Source: Pseudomonadota bacterium (GTDB lineage: Bacteria > Pseudomonadota > Alphaproteobacteria > JACQOE01). From it: a DNA stretch of 32,717 nt. Both the position numbers and the translations under genes were made by a program. The notes beneath the pieces were generated by a model that saw only the letters and a list, made by a program, of their open reading frames with translations, was not told the DNA's origin and made no database searches. Location: NCBI GenBank assembly GCA_016202695.1, contig JACQOE010000006.1, forward strand, positions 1 through 32,717, in the 5' to 3' direction. Below, piece by piece: positions 20,852 to 29,662 of the stretch (the stretch's first letter is position 1; each line of letters opens with the position of its first letter).

Positions 20852-21943
20852 TCAGGCCGGCGGAGCCGCGGCGGTCGGGGCCGCGCGCGGAGGGACTCCG
20901 CCGCGCCCCCGGCGCTGCCGATCCTCCCGCATCATGCTGAGCAGGATGCCCTCGCGCAGGCCCCGGTCGGCGACGACGAGCCGCCCCACCGGCCAGGTCG
21001 CCCGCACGGCCTCGAAGATGGCGCAGCCGGCAATCACGAACTCGGCCCGGTCGGGGCCGATGCATGGGTGCAGGCTCCGCTCCTCCGGCGACATGGCGAC
21101 GAGCCGCCGGCAGGCATCCAGTGCCGCCTCGAACGTCAGCGTGGTGCCGTCGATACGCTGGCGATCGTAGCAGTCGAGGCCAAGATGGATTCCGGCGAGC
21201 GTGGTGACGGTCCCCGAAGTGGCGAGCATCTGCACCTTGCCGGCGGCGATCTCGTGGCGGATGCGGTAGATCGCCTCGAAGGCACCGAGGCGCTCGCCCA
21301 CCTCGGCCATCATGGCGGCGAAGATGGCGTGGTCGGACCTGACGCCGCCGTAGCGCTCCGCCATCGTGACGACGCCGATGGGGAGCGAGCTGATACCGAC
21401 GAGCGAGGGCTCCCTTCCCCGCTCGAGACGCAGCCACATCAGCTCGGTCGAGCCTCCGCCGATGTCGATCACCAGCGCCCGCGGCAACGCCGGGTCGAGG
21501 AGAGGCGCGCAGCCGACGAGAGCGAGCCGCGCCTCCTCGCGGGCCGAGATCGTCTCCAGGACGAGCCCGGTCTCGGCCCGCACCCGGGCGACGAAGGCGT
21601 CTCCGCTGGCCGCCCGCCGGCAGGCCTCGGTGGCCACGCAACGCACCCGCGGCGCGCCCTGCCGGCGGATCTTCTCGGCGCAGAGCGCGAGCGCCGCGAG
21701 GCAGCGCTCGATTGCCGCCGCCGAAAGGTCGCCGGTCGCGGCGAGCCCCTCGCCCAGGCGCACGATGCGCGAGAAGGAGTCGACGACTCGAAACCCCCGG
21801 TGCGCGGGTCGGGCAATCAGCAGGCGGCAGTTGTTGGTACCGAGGTCGAGCGCGGCATAGGCACGCCCTCGCCCCGGCCGGAGCAGCCGGTCACGCTCTT
21901 CCCTCCCGGGGCCTTCGGCGGCGCGTGTGCTCGACGAAGCCAT
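20852..21943 (-). CDS. Ppx/GppA family exopolyphosphatase/guanosine pentaphosphatase
   Basis: This 363-residue protein is of the Ppx/GppA family, which hydrolyses terminal phosphates of polyphosphate or converts pppGpp to ppGpp. ASKHA-fold motifs are present: ALDLGTNNCRLLIA (phosphate 1 loop, 31-44), SAREEARLALVG with the conserved glutamate around 136-137, VIDIGGGSTEL (158-168), and SGTVTTLAG further on. It lacks the long C-terminal HD-like domain of E. coli Ppx, so it is the short form common in alphaproteobacteria; which activity dominates cannot be told. The ATG at 21943 is preferred because the upstream TTG at 21982 has no ribosome site and adds poorly conserved residues. It is upstream of rlmE with 17 bp between. 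Confidence 0.92.
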   Translation of the reverse strand: MASSSTRAAEGPGREERDRLLRPGRGRAYAALDLGTNNCRLLIARPAHRGFRVVDSFSRIVRLGEGLAATGDLSAAAIERCLAALALCAEKIRRQGAPRVRCVATEACRRAASGDAFVARVRAETGLVLETISAREEARLALVGCAPLLDPALPRALVIDIGGGSTELMWLRLERGREPSLVGISSLPIGVVTMAERYGGVRSDHAIFAAMMAEVGERLGAFEAIYRIRHEIAAGKVQMLATSGTVTTLAGIHLGLDCYDRQRIDGTTLTFEAALDACRRLVAMSPEERSLHPCIGPDRAEFVIAGCAIFEAVRATWPVGRLVVADRGLREGILLSMMREDRQRRGRGGVPPRAAPTAAAPPA

Positions 21944-22149
21944 CGCAAGCCCATGATGCGAAGGAGGGCGCGCAAGCCGCAAGGGTTTTCACGCGCCCAG
22001 GCGCCGTCGGCGCGCGCCAAAAGGTGGGCGGAGGCTACACACGGGCCCTATGTTATGTTAGAAACCGCCCGCGTCGGAGGTGGCGCGGGGCCGCGCATGT
22101 CGGCAGACCGTCGCCGTCCGTGACGGGCCCGCAGCCGGTATCGCCTTGC

Positions 22150-22223
22150 TGGGGGATAGTTTAGCGGTAGAACTCTCGGCTCTGGACCGAGCAGCCCTGG
22201 TTCGAATCCAGGTCCCCCAGCCA
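22150..22223 (+). tRNA. tRNA-Gln (anticodon CUG)
   Basis: The 74-nt sequence folds into a full cloverleaf. The acceptor stem is TGGGGGA with TCCCCCA, the anticodon stem CTCGG/CCGAG encloses the loop CTCTGGA (anticodon CTG), and the T-arm CCTGG-TTCGAAT-CCAGG is perfect. The discriminator base is G and the CCA end (22221-22223) is encoded. Glutamine identity follows from CUG. It stands alone on the plus strand, divergent from ppx. Confidence 0.97.
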
Positions 22224-22293
22224 TCGCCCGCTCACTCCGCACCGACCTCGCGGCCCACCCAGAACGAGGGAGCCGGTCTCCGGGAGGCTCGAC

Positions 22294-22518
22294 GTGACGA
22301 CAAAACGCAAGGTCGATCCCGATCCCGGCTTGAGCCTCGGGCTCGCGCTGGCAGCGGCGATCGTGATCCTGTCGGCGGTAGGGCTGGCGCTCCTCGCGGT
22401 GATGGCGGTGGCGGGGTTCGGCTCGTCCTATCTCCTCCTGATCCCGGCCGCCACCGGCCTCGTCGGGACCGCCGCCTTCATCCGGGTGCTGCGCCGCCGC
22501 GTCCGCCACCGGGGCTGA
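22294..22518 (+). CDS. Small two-helix membrane protein of unknown function
   Basis: The 74-residue product starts with GTG at 22294, with GGGAGG 6 nt upstream, a strong start signal for a small gene. A short polar N-terminus (TTKRKVDPDPG) leads into two hydrophobic segments, about 14-38 and 45-63, ending in a basic tail (RVLRRRVRHRG). This is consistent with an inner-membrane protein with both ends in the cytoplasm. I do not recognise the family. It lies 71 bp after tRNA-Gln on the same strand and 218 bp before padR. Confidence 0.65.
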   Translation: MTTKRKVDPDPGLSLGLALAAAIVILSAVGLALLAVMAVAGFGSSYLLLIPAATGLVGTAAFIRVLRRRVRHRG

Positions 22519-22677
22519 CCGGCCTGACGCAAGGCCGGGACGGGGCGTTGTCCGTTCCGCGCCCAACCCCCTTCCCTCTCCGCCCGCCCCGCGCCGACGC
22601 CGATCGCCTTGCCTGCCCATGCTTCGCCGCGCTCACGAAAAGTTGATCGAGCGCGGCCGAACGGTGCTTGCGCTCAA

Positions 22678-22708
22678 TATCGGAACGATATATATCGGTC
22701 CGCTATAT
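22678..22708. promoter_or_regulatory. Candidate PadR operator upstream of padR
   Basis: A perfect 12-bp palindrome CGATATATATCG occupies 22686-22697. Around it ATATCGGA (22678-22685) and TCCGCTATAT (22699-22708) form an outer imperfect dyad with the same centre. The block is AT-rich inside a G+C-rich region and ends 28 bp before the padR ATG, so it probably overlaps the promoter. Autoregulation by the adjacent PadR is the natural inference. Confidence 0.55.
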
Positions 22709-22736
22709 CAATGCTGCACCGCAGCGAGGGAGCCCC

Positions 22737-23300
22737 ATGGACGTCGCCACCCTCTGCCTCAGCCTCCTCAGTCTCAAATCGGCGAGCGGCTACGAGATCC
22801 GCAAGCAACTCGTCGACGGCCCGGTCAGCCTGTTCCATGGCGCCAACTACGGCTCGATCTATCCGGCACTCGCCCGGCTCGCGGCCGAAGGGCTGATCGC
22901 GGTCGAGGTCCACGCGCCGGACGGGCGCCTGGACAAGAAGGTCTACCGCATCACCCCGGAGGGTCGGACCGCTCTCAGGCGCTCGCTGCTTGCCGAGCCC
23001 GCCCACGACCGCATCCGCTCGGAGTTCCTGTTCTTGTTCTTCTTCGCCGCGCTCATCCCGCCGGCGCGCGTGGGCGAGCTTCTCGACCGCTACATCGCCC
23101 GCCACCGCGAGGTGCTGGCGATGCTCTCGGCCGAGGACTGCGTGCCCGACAACGCCGGGCAGCGCTTCGTCCACGGCCTCGGCCTCGCGATCTTCCGGGC
23201 CCGGCTCGACTATCTCGAGGCTAATGCGCCGGGGCTGCGCGCCTCCCTCGACGCCGAGGCCGGAGGGGCGCCGACGCGGGGCGGGGCCAAGGCGGTGTGA
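22737..23300 (+). CDS. PadR-family transcriptional regulator
   Basis: The 187-residue protein has the PadR winged-helix domain at about 1-75, with SASGYEIRKQLVDGP and the recognition part NYGSIYPALARLAAEGLI, followed by the wing (DKKVYRITPEGR). A C-terminal Vir_act_alpha_C-like helical dimer domain covers about 90-175. PadR proteins usually repress an adjacent transport or detoxification gene and are released by a small molecule. The ATG at 22737 follows GAGGGAG. An RND efflux pair follows 4 bp after the stop, so this is likely the local repressor of a three-gene operon. A palindrome just upstream is the probable binding site. Confidence 0.92.
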   Translation: MDVATLCLSLLSLKSASGYEIRKQLVDGPVSLFHGANYGSIYPALARLAAEGLIAVEVHAPDGRLDKKVYRITPEGRTALRRSLLAEPAHDRIRSEFLFLFFFAALIPPARVGELLDRYIARHREVLAMLSAEDCVPDNAGQRFVHGLGLAIFRARLDYLEANAPGLRASLDAEAGGAPTRGGAKAV

Positions 23301-23304
23301 GACG

Positions 23305-24417
23305 ATGAAGCGCTCCTACCTCCTGGCCGCGGGCCTCGCGCTCGGCGCCACCCTCTGGGTGGCCTCGGGCATAGTCGACCTTGACGCCCTTTTCGGACGC
23401 AGCCCGGCCCCCGCGGCGCGGCCGGTCCCCCCGCCAGAGCCGGGGCCGGTTCGCGTCCGGGTCATCGACTCGCTGGCCGAAAGCCGGATCGAGACGGCGC
23501 GGGTGATGGGCCGCACCGGGGCCTCTCGGAGCGTGACCTTGCGGGCCGAGACGGAGGGCCGCATCGCCGCCCTCGGTGCCGAGAAGGGCGCCCGGCTCGA
23601 AGCCGGCGCCGCGATCGCCCAAATCGCGCTGGAGGACCGCGAGGCGCGCCTCGCCGAGGCCAAGGCCCTCATCGCCCAGAGGCAGCTCGAGTTCGAGGCC
23701 ACGCGCACGCTCGCCGAACGCAATTACCGATCCGAGACCTCCCTTGCCGAGGCTCGCGCCCGCCTGGAGAGCGCCAACGCGGCACGGGCGCGGATCGAGG
23801 TCGACATCCGCAACACCACCCTCCGCGCGCCCTTTGCCGGGGTGGTCGAGAGCCGCGGAGTGGAACTCGGCGACTTCGTCAAGGTGGGCGACCCGGTCGC
23901 CACCCTCCTCGACCTCGACCCGATCCTGGTTGTCGCCTCTCTGCCCGAGGGGCGAATCCTCCACCTCCGGCTGGGAGCGCTGGCGAGCGCGCGGCTATCG
24001 ACCGGCGAGATGGTCGAGGGGGTGGTGAGCTACGTCGCACCCAGCTCCGAGCCCACCACCCGCACCTACCGGGTCGAGATCGAGGCCCCGAACCCGGGCG
24101 GGCGCGTGCCTACCGGACTCACAGCCTCGCTCGCGATCCCGCTCGAGCCGGCGCGCGTGCATCGGATTCCGCCCTCAGCGCTCAGCCTCGGGGAGTCGGG
24201 CGAGGTGGGGGTGAAGGTCGTCGATGCCGGCGATCGGGTGCGGTTCCTTCCCGTCCGGGTGGTGGCGAACGAGCGCGACGGGGTGTGGCTCGCGGGCTTG
24301 CCTCAGCGCATCCGCCTCCTCACCGTCGGCCACGAGTATGTGGCCGCCGGCCAGAAAGTCGAGCCCGTGCCCGAGGAAATGCACCCGGCCCTCTCGGCGG
24401 CGGGGGATGGCCGATGA
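23305..24417 (+). CDS. RND efflux system, periplasmic membrane-fusion protein
   Basis: The 370-residue protein is the periplasmic adaptor of a tripartite-type pump. An N-terminal hydrophobic stretch (about 5-24, YLLAAGLALGATLWVASGIV) would export and anchor it; no lipobox cysteine is seen. A lipoyl half-motif lies around 70-110, an alpha-helical coiled hairpin at about 105-165 (rich in Ala/Glu/Arg), and the second lipoyl half TLRAPFAGVVESRGVELGDF at about 172-191, followed by the beta-barrel part with VASLPE. The ATG at 23305 lies 4 bp after padR. The stop overlaps the pump start by 4 bp (ATGA). No outer-membrane channel gene is in the window, so a shared channel from elsewhere is probably used. 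Confidence 0.92.
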   Translation: MKRSYLLAAGLALGATLWVASGIVDLDALFGRSPAPAARPVPPPEPGPVRVRVIDSLAESRIETARVMGRTGASRSVTLRAETEGRIAALGAEKGARLEAGAAIAQIALEDREARLAEAKALIAQRQLEFEATRTLAERNYRSETSLAEARARLESANAARARIEVDIRNTTLRAPFAGVVESRGVELGDFVKVGDPVATLLDLDPILVVASLPEGRILHLRLGALASARLSTGEMVEGVVSYVAPSSEPTTRTYRVEIEAPNPGGRVPTGLTASLAIPLEPARVHRIPPSALSLGESGEVGVKVVDAGDRVRFLPVRVVANERDGVWLAGLPQRIRLLTVGHEYVAAGQKVEPVPEEMHPALSAAGDGR

Positions 24418-27400
24418 GCGGGCTGATCGATCACGCCATCGGCCGAGCCCGAATGGTGATCGCGACGCTGGTGCTGGTGCTGCTCACCGGCATGGCGGCG
24501 TTCCTCGCTATCCCCAAGGAGGCCGAACCCGACGTCAACATCCCCATCATCTACGTCTCGATCCCCTTCGAGGGCATCTCACCCGAGGATGCCGAGCGGC
24601 TCCTGATCCGGCCGATGGAGCAGGAGCTGAGGCGAGTCGAGGGGGTGAAAGAGATGCGCGCCATCGGATACGAGGGCGGGGCCAATGTCATCCTCGAGTT
24701 CGAGGCCGGCTTCGATGCCGACAAGGCGATGGCCGACGTCCGCGAGAAGGTCGATCTTGTCAGGCCGGATCTGCCGGCGGACACCGACGAGCCGACCGTG
24801 CACGAGGTGAATCTGAGCCTCTTCCCGGTGATCGTGGTGACGATCTCGGGAGCGGTGCCCGAGCGCACGCTGTTCCGAATCGCCCGCGACCTCCAGGAGG
24901 CAATCGAGGGGCTGCCGAGCGTGCTCAAAGTCGAGATCGCCGGCGACCGCGAGGAGCTGGTCGAAATCGTGGTCGATCCGGTGCAGGTGGAGAGCTACGG
25001 CCTCGCGCTTGCCGACGTGCAGCGCCTCATCGACCGCAGCAACCGGCTGGTCGCCGCCGGCGCGCTCGACACCGGGAGCGGCCGCTTCGCGGTCAAGGTG
25101 CCGGGACTCTTCCGCTCGCTCTCCGATCTCCTCGACATGCCGGTCAAGGCCGCGGGCGACGCGGTGATCCGGGTGCGTGACATCGCCACGGTGCGGCGCA
25201 CCTTCAAGGACCCCGAGGGCTTCGCCCGGGTGAATGGCGTGCCCGCCATCGCGCTCGAGGTCTCGAAACGCACCGGCCAGAACATCATCGAGACGATCAA
25301 CAGCGTGCGCCGCGTGGTCGAGGTCGAGCGAGCCACCTGGCCGCCCGTCGTCCAGGTCGGCTACCTGCAGGACAAGTCGTCCGACATCCGGTCGATGCTC
25401 GCCGACCTGCGCAACAACGTCGCCAGCGCGGTGCTGCTGGTGATGATCGTCGTGGTCGGCGCGCTCGGGCTGCGCTCCGGCCTCCTGGTCGGGGTGGCCG
25501 TGCCGGGCTCGTTTCTCGCCGCCATCCTGGTGCTGGACGCGCTCGGGCTCACCGTCAACATCGTCGTCCTTTTCTCGCTCATCCTCGCGGTCGGGATGCT
25601 GGTCGATGGCGCCATCGTGGTGACCGAATACGCCGACCGCAAGATGACCGAGGGGCTCGACCGGCGCCGCGCCTACGCGCTCGCCGCCACGCGCATGGCC
25701 TGGCCGATCATCGCCTCGACCGCGACGACGCTCGCCGCCTTCCTGCCGCTCCTCTTCTGGCCGGGGGTGGTGGGCGAGTTCATGAAGTTCCTGCCGATCA
25801 CCCTGATCGCCACGCTCTCCGCCTCGCTGCTGATGGCGCTGATCTTCGTCCCCACCCTCGGCGCCTTCGTCGGCCGCCCCGGCCGGGCCGATCCCGCCAC
25901 CATGAGGGCGCTCGCCGCCGGCGAGTCCGGAAACCTGGCCGATCTCCCCGGTCTGACCGGGCACTACGTGCGGATCCTGGGATGGGCGCTGCGGCGCCCG
26001 GGGAAGATCATCCTCGTCGCCGTGCTGCTTCTCGTCGCCGTCCAAGGCTATTACGCCACCCACGGCAACGGCGTTGAGTTCTTCCCAGACGTCGAGCCCG
26101 ACAACGCGGTCCTGCAGATCCGCGCCCGCGGCAACCTCTCCGTCTACCAGAAGGACCGGCTGATGCGCGAGGTGGAGGCGCGCATCCTCGGCATCGACGG
26201 CTTCGAGACCGTCTATTCCCGCACCGGGATTGCGCGAGAGCGGTTCGACGAGGCGGAGGACATTATCGGCACCGTCCTCCTCGAGTTCCGCGACTGGCGC
26301 ACGCGGCGCCCCGCGCGCCAGATACTGGCCGAGGTCGAGCGCCAAGTCGCCGACATCGCCGGCATCCTGATCGATGCGCGCAAGCAGGAGGCGGGCCCAC
26401 CGGTTGGAAAGCCGATCCAGGTCCAGTTCGGCTCGCGCCAGCCCGAGGTCCTGCCCGCGGCGGTGGCGACCATGCTCAAGGGGCTGACCGAGATCGGCGG
26501 GTTGCGCAATCTCGAGGACGGGCGGCCGCTGCCCGGCATCGAGTGGGAGCTCGAGGTCGACCGCGCCCAGGCCGCCAAATTCGGACTCGACGTTTCGGCG
26601 GTGGGGAGCGCAGTGCAAATGGTCACCAACGGCATCAAGCTCGGCGAGTACCGCCCCGACGACTCGCGGAAGGAGATCGACATCCGCGCCCGCTATTCCG
26701 AGGAGTTCCGCTCGATCGACCGGCTGGATGCGATCCGCATCGGCACACCCGCGGGGCCGGTGCCGCTCGCCAACTTCGTCTCCCGCAAGGCCAAGCCGAT
26801 GACCGGGACGATCCGGCGGGTGAATGCCGAACGGGTGATGACGGTCAAGGCCGATGTCGCCGAGGGGGTGCTCGCCGACGACAAGGTGCGCGAGATCAAG
26901 GAGTGGCTGAAGGCGGCCGGGATCGACCCCCGGGTTCACGTCGCCTTCAAGGGCGAGGACGAGGAGCAGGCCAAGGCGCGCGCCTTCCTGGTCAAGGCAT
27001 TCGCCGTCGCCCTTTTCATCATGGCCATCATCCTCGTCACCCAGTTCAACAGCTTCTACTCCGCCTTCCTCATCCTAAGCGCGGTGGTGATGTCCACGAT
27101 CGGGGTGATGATCGGACTCCTGGCGATGGGCATGCCCTTCGGCATCGTCATGAGCGGGATCGGCGTGATCGCGCTCGCCGGAATTGTGGTCAACAACAAC
27201 ATCGTGCTGATCGACACCTTCGACCGGCTGGCCCAAGGCGCCGCGGACGTGCGCGAGGCGATTCTTCGCACCGGGGCGCAGCGGCTCCGCCCCGTGCTGC
27301 TGACCACGGTGACCACCATTCTCGGGCTGGTGCCGATGGTGCTCCAGGTCAACGTCGACTTCGTCGCCCGCAGCGTCAACGTCGGCGCGCCCTCGACCCA

Positions 27401-27587
27401 GTGGTGGGTGCAGCTCGCCAGCGCCATCGCCTTCGGCCTCTCCTTCGCGACCGTGCTCACCCTCGTCGTGACGCCTTCGGCGCTGATGCTGCGGGCGAAC
27501 CTCGCCGCCTCGCGCGCGCATCGGCGCGCCGCTCCGCCCGCGGCCGAGGCCCCCGCCCGGAACGAACTTCGGGCCAAGGCGGAGTGA
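24414..27587 (+). CDS. RND efflux transporter, inner-membrane pump (AcrB-type family)
   Basis: The 1057-residue pump drives solute export using the proton gradient. The N-terminal helix (about 11-32), the first helical cluster at about 336-480, and the second at about 858-1025 follow the RND plan with two large periplasmic loops. The TM4 motif is GMLVDGAIVVTEYADRK: D398 corresponds to AcrB D407, but the next Asp (D408) is G399. In TM10, GIVVNNNIVLID has N927 where AcrB has K940. The relay is thus altered, although VNN-type versions are known in several RND groups. The ATG at 24414 overlaps the fusion-protein stop. Substrates may be hydrophobic or amphiphilic compounds; the sequence does not say which. 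Confidence 0.93.
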   Translation: MSGLIDHAIGRARMVIATLVLVLLTGMAAFLAIPKEAEPDVNIPIIYVSIPFEGISPEDAERLLIRPMEQELRRVEGVKEMRAIGYEGGANVILEFEAGFDADKAMADVREKVDLVRPDLPADTDEPTVHEVNLSLFPVIVVTISGAVPERTLFRIARDLQEAIEGLPSVLKVEIAGDREELVEIVVDPVQVESYGLALADVQRLIDRSNRLVAAGALDTGSGRFAVKVPGLFRSLSDLLDMPVKAAGDAVIRVRDIATVRRTFKDPEGFARVNGVPAIALEVSKRTGQNIIETINSVRRVVEVERATWPPVVQVGYLQDKSSDIRSMLADLRNNVASAVLLVMIVVVGALGLRSGLLVGVAVPGSFLAAILVLDALGLTVNIVVLFSLILAVGMLVDGAIVVTEYADRKMTEGLDRRRAYALAATRMAWPIIASTATTLAAFLPLLFWPGVVGEFMKFLPITLIATLSASLLMALIFVPTLGAFVGRPGRADPATMRALAAGESGNLADLPGLTGHYVRILGWALRRPGKIILVAVLLLVAVQGYYATHGNGVEFFPDVEPDNAVLQIRARGNLSVYQKDRLMREVEARILGIDGFETVYSRTGIARERFDEAEDIIGTVLLEFRDWRTRRPARQILAEVERQVADIAGILIDARKQEAGPPVGKPIQVQFGSRQPEVLPAAVATMLKGLTEIGGLRNLEDGRPLPGIEWELEVDRAQAAKFGLDVSAVGSAVQMVTNGIKLGEYRPDDSRKEIDIRARYSEEFRSIDRLDAIRIGTPAGPVPLANFVSRKAKPMTGTIRRVNAERVMTVKADVAEGVLADDKVREIKEWLKAAGIDPRVHVAFKGEDEEQAKARAFLVKAFAVALFIMAIILVTQFNSFYSAFLILSAVVMSTIGVMIGLLAMGMPFGIVMSGIGVIALAGIVVNNNIVLIDTFDRLAQGAADVREAILRTGAQRLRPVLLTTVTTILGLVPMVLQVNVDFVARSVNVGAPSTQWWVQLASAIAFGLSFATVLTLVVTPSALMLRANLAASRAHRRAAPPAAEAPARNELRAKAE

Positions 27588-27681
27588 CCGCCTCCGCCCG
27601 CCGCGCCCTCGCCGCTGCCTGACCCGGTCGGCACCGGGGCCTTCGCGGGCGAGCGCCAAGCCGGGAACGTCGCGGCGCGAC
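27588..27681. other. Short gap after the RND gene
   Basis: The first part of the 361-bp gap between the RND stop and the pssA stop. It has a 6-bp G+C hairpin, CCCGGT (27623-27628) / ACCGGG (27633-27638), without a T-run, which may act as a weak 3'-end structure. The rest of the gap (27682-27948) lies in the inverted-repeat element described next. Confidence 0.4.
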
Positions 27682-27952
27682 CTAGTGCCCACTTTCACGG
27701 ATAGGTGCCACGGATGACGGCCTTCCAGGAGACGACGGCAAGGAGCGGGACGCGCCGCGATGCCGGGCGCATCGCCAGCGGCCCGCGACACGGCCGGCGG
27801 CCCTGGGAGGCCGCCCTTCGGGTCGCCGTCCGCGCGCCCTCGGTTCGTCGGCGCCGCTCGCCGATGTCCCGCATCGCCTTCGCGTCGCCTCCTGCCGAGG
27901 ACGCGCGGAACGGCGATCAGACGTGACACCTATCCGTGAAAGTGGGCACTAG
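27682..27952. mobile_element. 271-bp inverted-repeat element (MITE-like) at the 3' end of pssA
   Basis: The element is bounded by 31-bp inverted repeats, 27682-27712 and 27922-27952, with only one mismatch; the outer 26 bp are perfect and begin CTAGTGCCCACTTTCACGGA. Both tips read CTAG, which may be a target duplication or part of the repeat. The 209-bp interior has no transposase and only small, unconvincing open frames; its G+C matches the chromosome. This fits a non-autonomous element, or a long hairpin. It separates the RND gene from pssA, and its right tip contributes the TAG stop of pssA (27949-27951). The family is not known to me. Confidence 0.75.
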
Positions 27953-28842
27953 CGGCGGAACCGGATCTCGATGGGTCCGGCCGCCGGCCGCTCCTCGCCG
28001 GCCTCGGTCTTTGGCGTGGCCCCGCTCTCGGGCGAGGGGGCGGCGGCAGCCGGCCCCTCGCTCTCGGCCTGCAGCTCCGCCGCCTGCTCCTTGAGCCGCC
28101 GATAGGAGCGCAGGCTCAACGGGATGCCGGCGAGGTAAAGGAAACCGACCACGCTCAGCGTCATCCACGGTGCGCTCACCAGGAAGGCGGCGAAGAGCGC
28201 GACCACGATCAGGGTCGGCAAGACGTAGCGGTTGGGTATCTTGAAGTTCTTGAACGAGTAAGTGGGGATGCGGCTGACCATGAGGAAGGCGACCGCGAGC
28301 AGCCCCGCCCCCACCACCGCCGGCTCGCCGAATAGGTCGAGCCCGAAGGCGAAGGTGAGGATCATCGGCATGAGCGCGAGCGCCGCCCCCGCCGGCGCCG
28401 GAACGCCGGTGAAGAAGTTGAACCCCCAAGCCGGCACCTGGTCCGACTCAAGGCTGACGTTGAAGCGCGCCAGCCTCAGCCCGCAGCAGACCGCGAACAG
28501 AAGGGAAATCGCCCAGCCGATCCCCCCCACCTCGCGCATCGCCCAGAAGAACAGCACCATCGCGGGAGCGATGCCGAAGCTGACGAAGTCGGAGAGCGAG
28601 TCGAGCTCGGCGCCGAAGCGACTGGTCCCGCCGAGAAGCCGGGCGATCCGCCCGTCCAGCGCGTCGAGCACCGCGGCGAGCAGGATCGCCACCACCGCCA
28701 GCTCCCACTGTCCCTGATAGCCGAAGCGGATCGCCGTCATTCCGGCGCAGAGCGCGAGCAGGGTGAGGATGTTGGGGATCATGCGGTTGAAGGAGAGGCC
28801 CTTCAGCCGGCGGCGGCGGCGGCGCAACAGCGGTCGACGCAT
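27949..28842 (-). CDS. pssA: CDP-diacylglycerol--serine O-phosphatidyltransferase
   Basis: PssA makes phosphatidylserine from CDP-diacylglycerol and serine, the step before Psd. The 297-residue protein is a multi-pass membrane enzyme. The CDP-alcohol phosphotransferase signature DGRIAR...G...D...D is exact: D63-G64-x2-A67-R68-x8-G77-x3-D81-x3-D85. Hydrophobic helices follow at about 95-225, and the C-terminus (about 240-297) is a polar Ala/Glu/Pro tail. The ATG at 28842 has AGGGGG 6 nt upstream; a GTG at 28866 would overlap psd but has no ribosome site. The stop codon falls inside the inverted-repeat element, so the last residues (IEIRFRR) may have been altered by the insertion. psd lies 10 bp upstream on the same strand. 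Confidence 0.95.
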   Translation of the reverse strand: MRRPLLRRRRRRLKGLSFNRMIPNILTLLALCAGMTAIRFGYQGQWELAVVAILLAAVLDALDGRIARLLGGTSRFGAELDSLSDFVSFGIAPAMVLFFWAMREVGGIGWAISLLFAVCCGLRLARFNVSLESDQVPAWGFNFFTGVPAPAGAALALMPMILTFAFGLDLFGEPAVVGAGLLAVAFLMVSRIPTYSFKNFKIPNRYVLPTLIVVALFAAFLVSAPWMTLSVVGFLYLAGIPLSLRSYRRLKEQAAELQAESEGPAAAAPSPESGATPKTEAGEERPAAGPIEIRFRR

Positions 28843-28852
28843 GATCGGCCCC

Positions 28853-29545
28853 CTAACGGATTTCACCGTGGCGGGCCGGCTCGGCGCTCACCAGGTCGGC
28901 GATCACGGTCTCGCCGGCGAGCATCCGCTGGCCCACGCTCACGAGGGGATTCACCCCGGCGGGCAGATACACGTCCACCCGGCTGCCGAAGCGGATGATG
29001 CCGAGCCGCTCGCCGGTCTTCGCCTCCTGCCCCTCGGCGAGCGTGCAGACGATGCGCCGGGCGATAAGCCCGGCGATCTGCACCACCGCCACCTCGCGGT
29101 CGTCGTCGGTGAGGAGGCGGATCGAGTTGCGCTCGTTGAACTCGCTCGCCTTGTCGAGGGTGGCGTTGAAGAAGCGCCCCGGCTGATAGGCGATCTTGAC
29201 CACGGTGCCGGCGATCGGCACCCGGTTCACGTGTACGTCGAAGACGTTCATGAAGATGCTGATCCGGATGCGGGCGGCCTCGCCCATCTCGAGCTCGGAA
29301 GGGGGCACGGCCTCGCGCACCGCCTGGACGACGCCGTCGGCGGGGCTCACCATCAGGCCGGGACGTCCCGGGGTGACCCGGTCGGGGTCGCGGAAGAAGT
29401 ACGCGCACCAAGCGGTGAGAAGCGCGCCGAGCCAGCCCAAGGGCGCGACGAAGGCGCCGAGGAGCAGCGAGACGGCGGCGAACGCCGCCACGAACGGCAG
29501 GCCCGCCCGGTTGATCGGCACGACGATCGACTCGAGAAACCGCAT
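28853..29545 (-). CDS. psd: Phosphatidylserine decarboxylase proenzyme (short form)
   Basis: Psd removes CO2 from phosphatidylserine to form phosphatidylethanolamine and uses a pyruvoyl group made by self-cleavage. The 230-residue length matches the short form found in alphaproteobacteria. The cleavage site is G187-S188 in [13 protein letters not shown]. Conserved PADG (D70) and [16 protein letters not shown] with H105 are present. Two N-terminal hydrophobic segments (about 15-33 and 35-50) would tether it to the inner membrane. The ATG at 29545 follows GAGGAG. It is the first gene of a psd-pssA unit with a 10-bp gap, which makes functional sense as consecutive steps. Confidence 0.95.
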   Translation of the reverse strand: MRFLESIVVPINRAGLPFVAAFAAVSLLLGAFVAPLGWLGALLTAWCAYFFRDPDRVTPGRPGLMVSPADGVVQAVREAVPPSELEMGEAARIRISIFMNVFDVHVNRVPIAGTVVKIAYQPGRFFNATLDKASEFNERNSIRLLTDDDREVAVVQIAGLIARRIVCTLAEGQEAKTGERLGIIRFGSRVDVYLPAGVNPLVSVGQRMLAGETVIADLVSAEPARHGEIR

Positions 29546-29662
29546 CGCTCCTCGGCCCGGTGAGTGCACGCCCCTCGACGCCCGCCCATGATAGCGGAAA
29601 ATCGCCGCCCGTCGCGCCCCTCGATGGGGCCGGGCGGAGCCGGCTGTCACGCGCCCGCCTGG

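Noticed and set aside
27705..27926. 73-codon plus-strand frame inside the inverted-repeat element
   Set aside because: It begins within the left repeat, is mostly Arg/Ala/Pro low-complexity, and shows no transposase motif.
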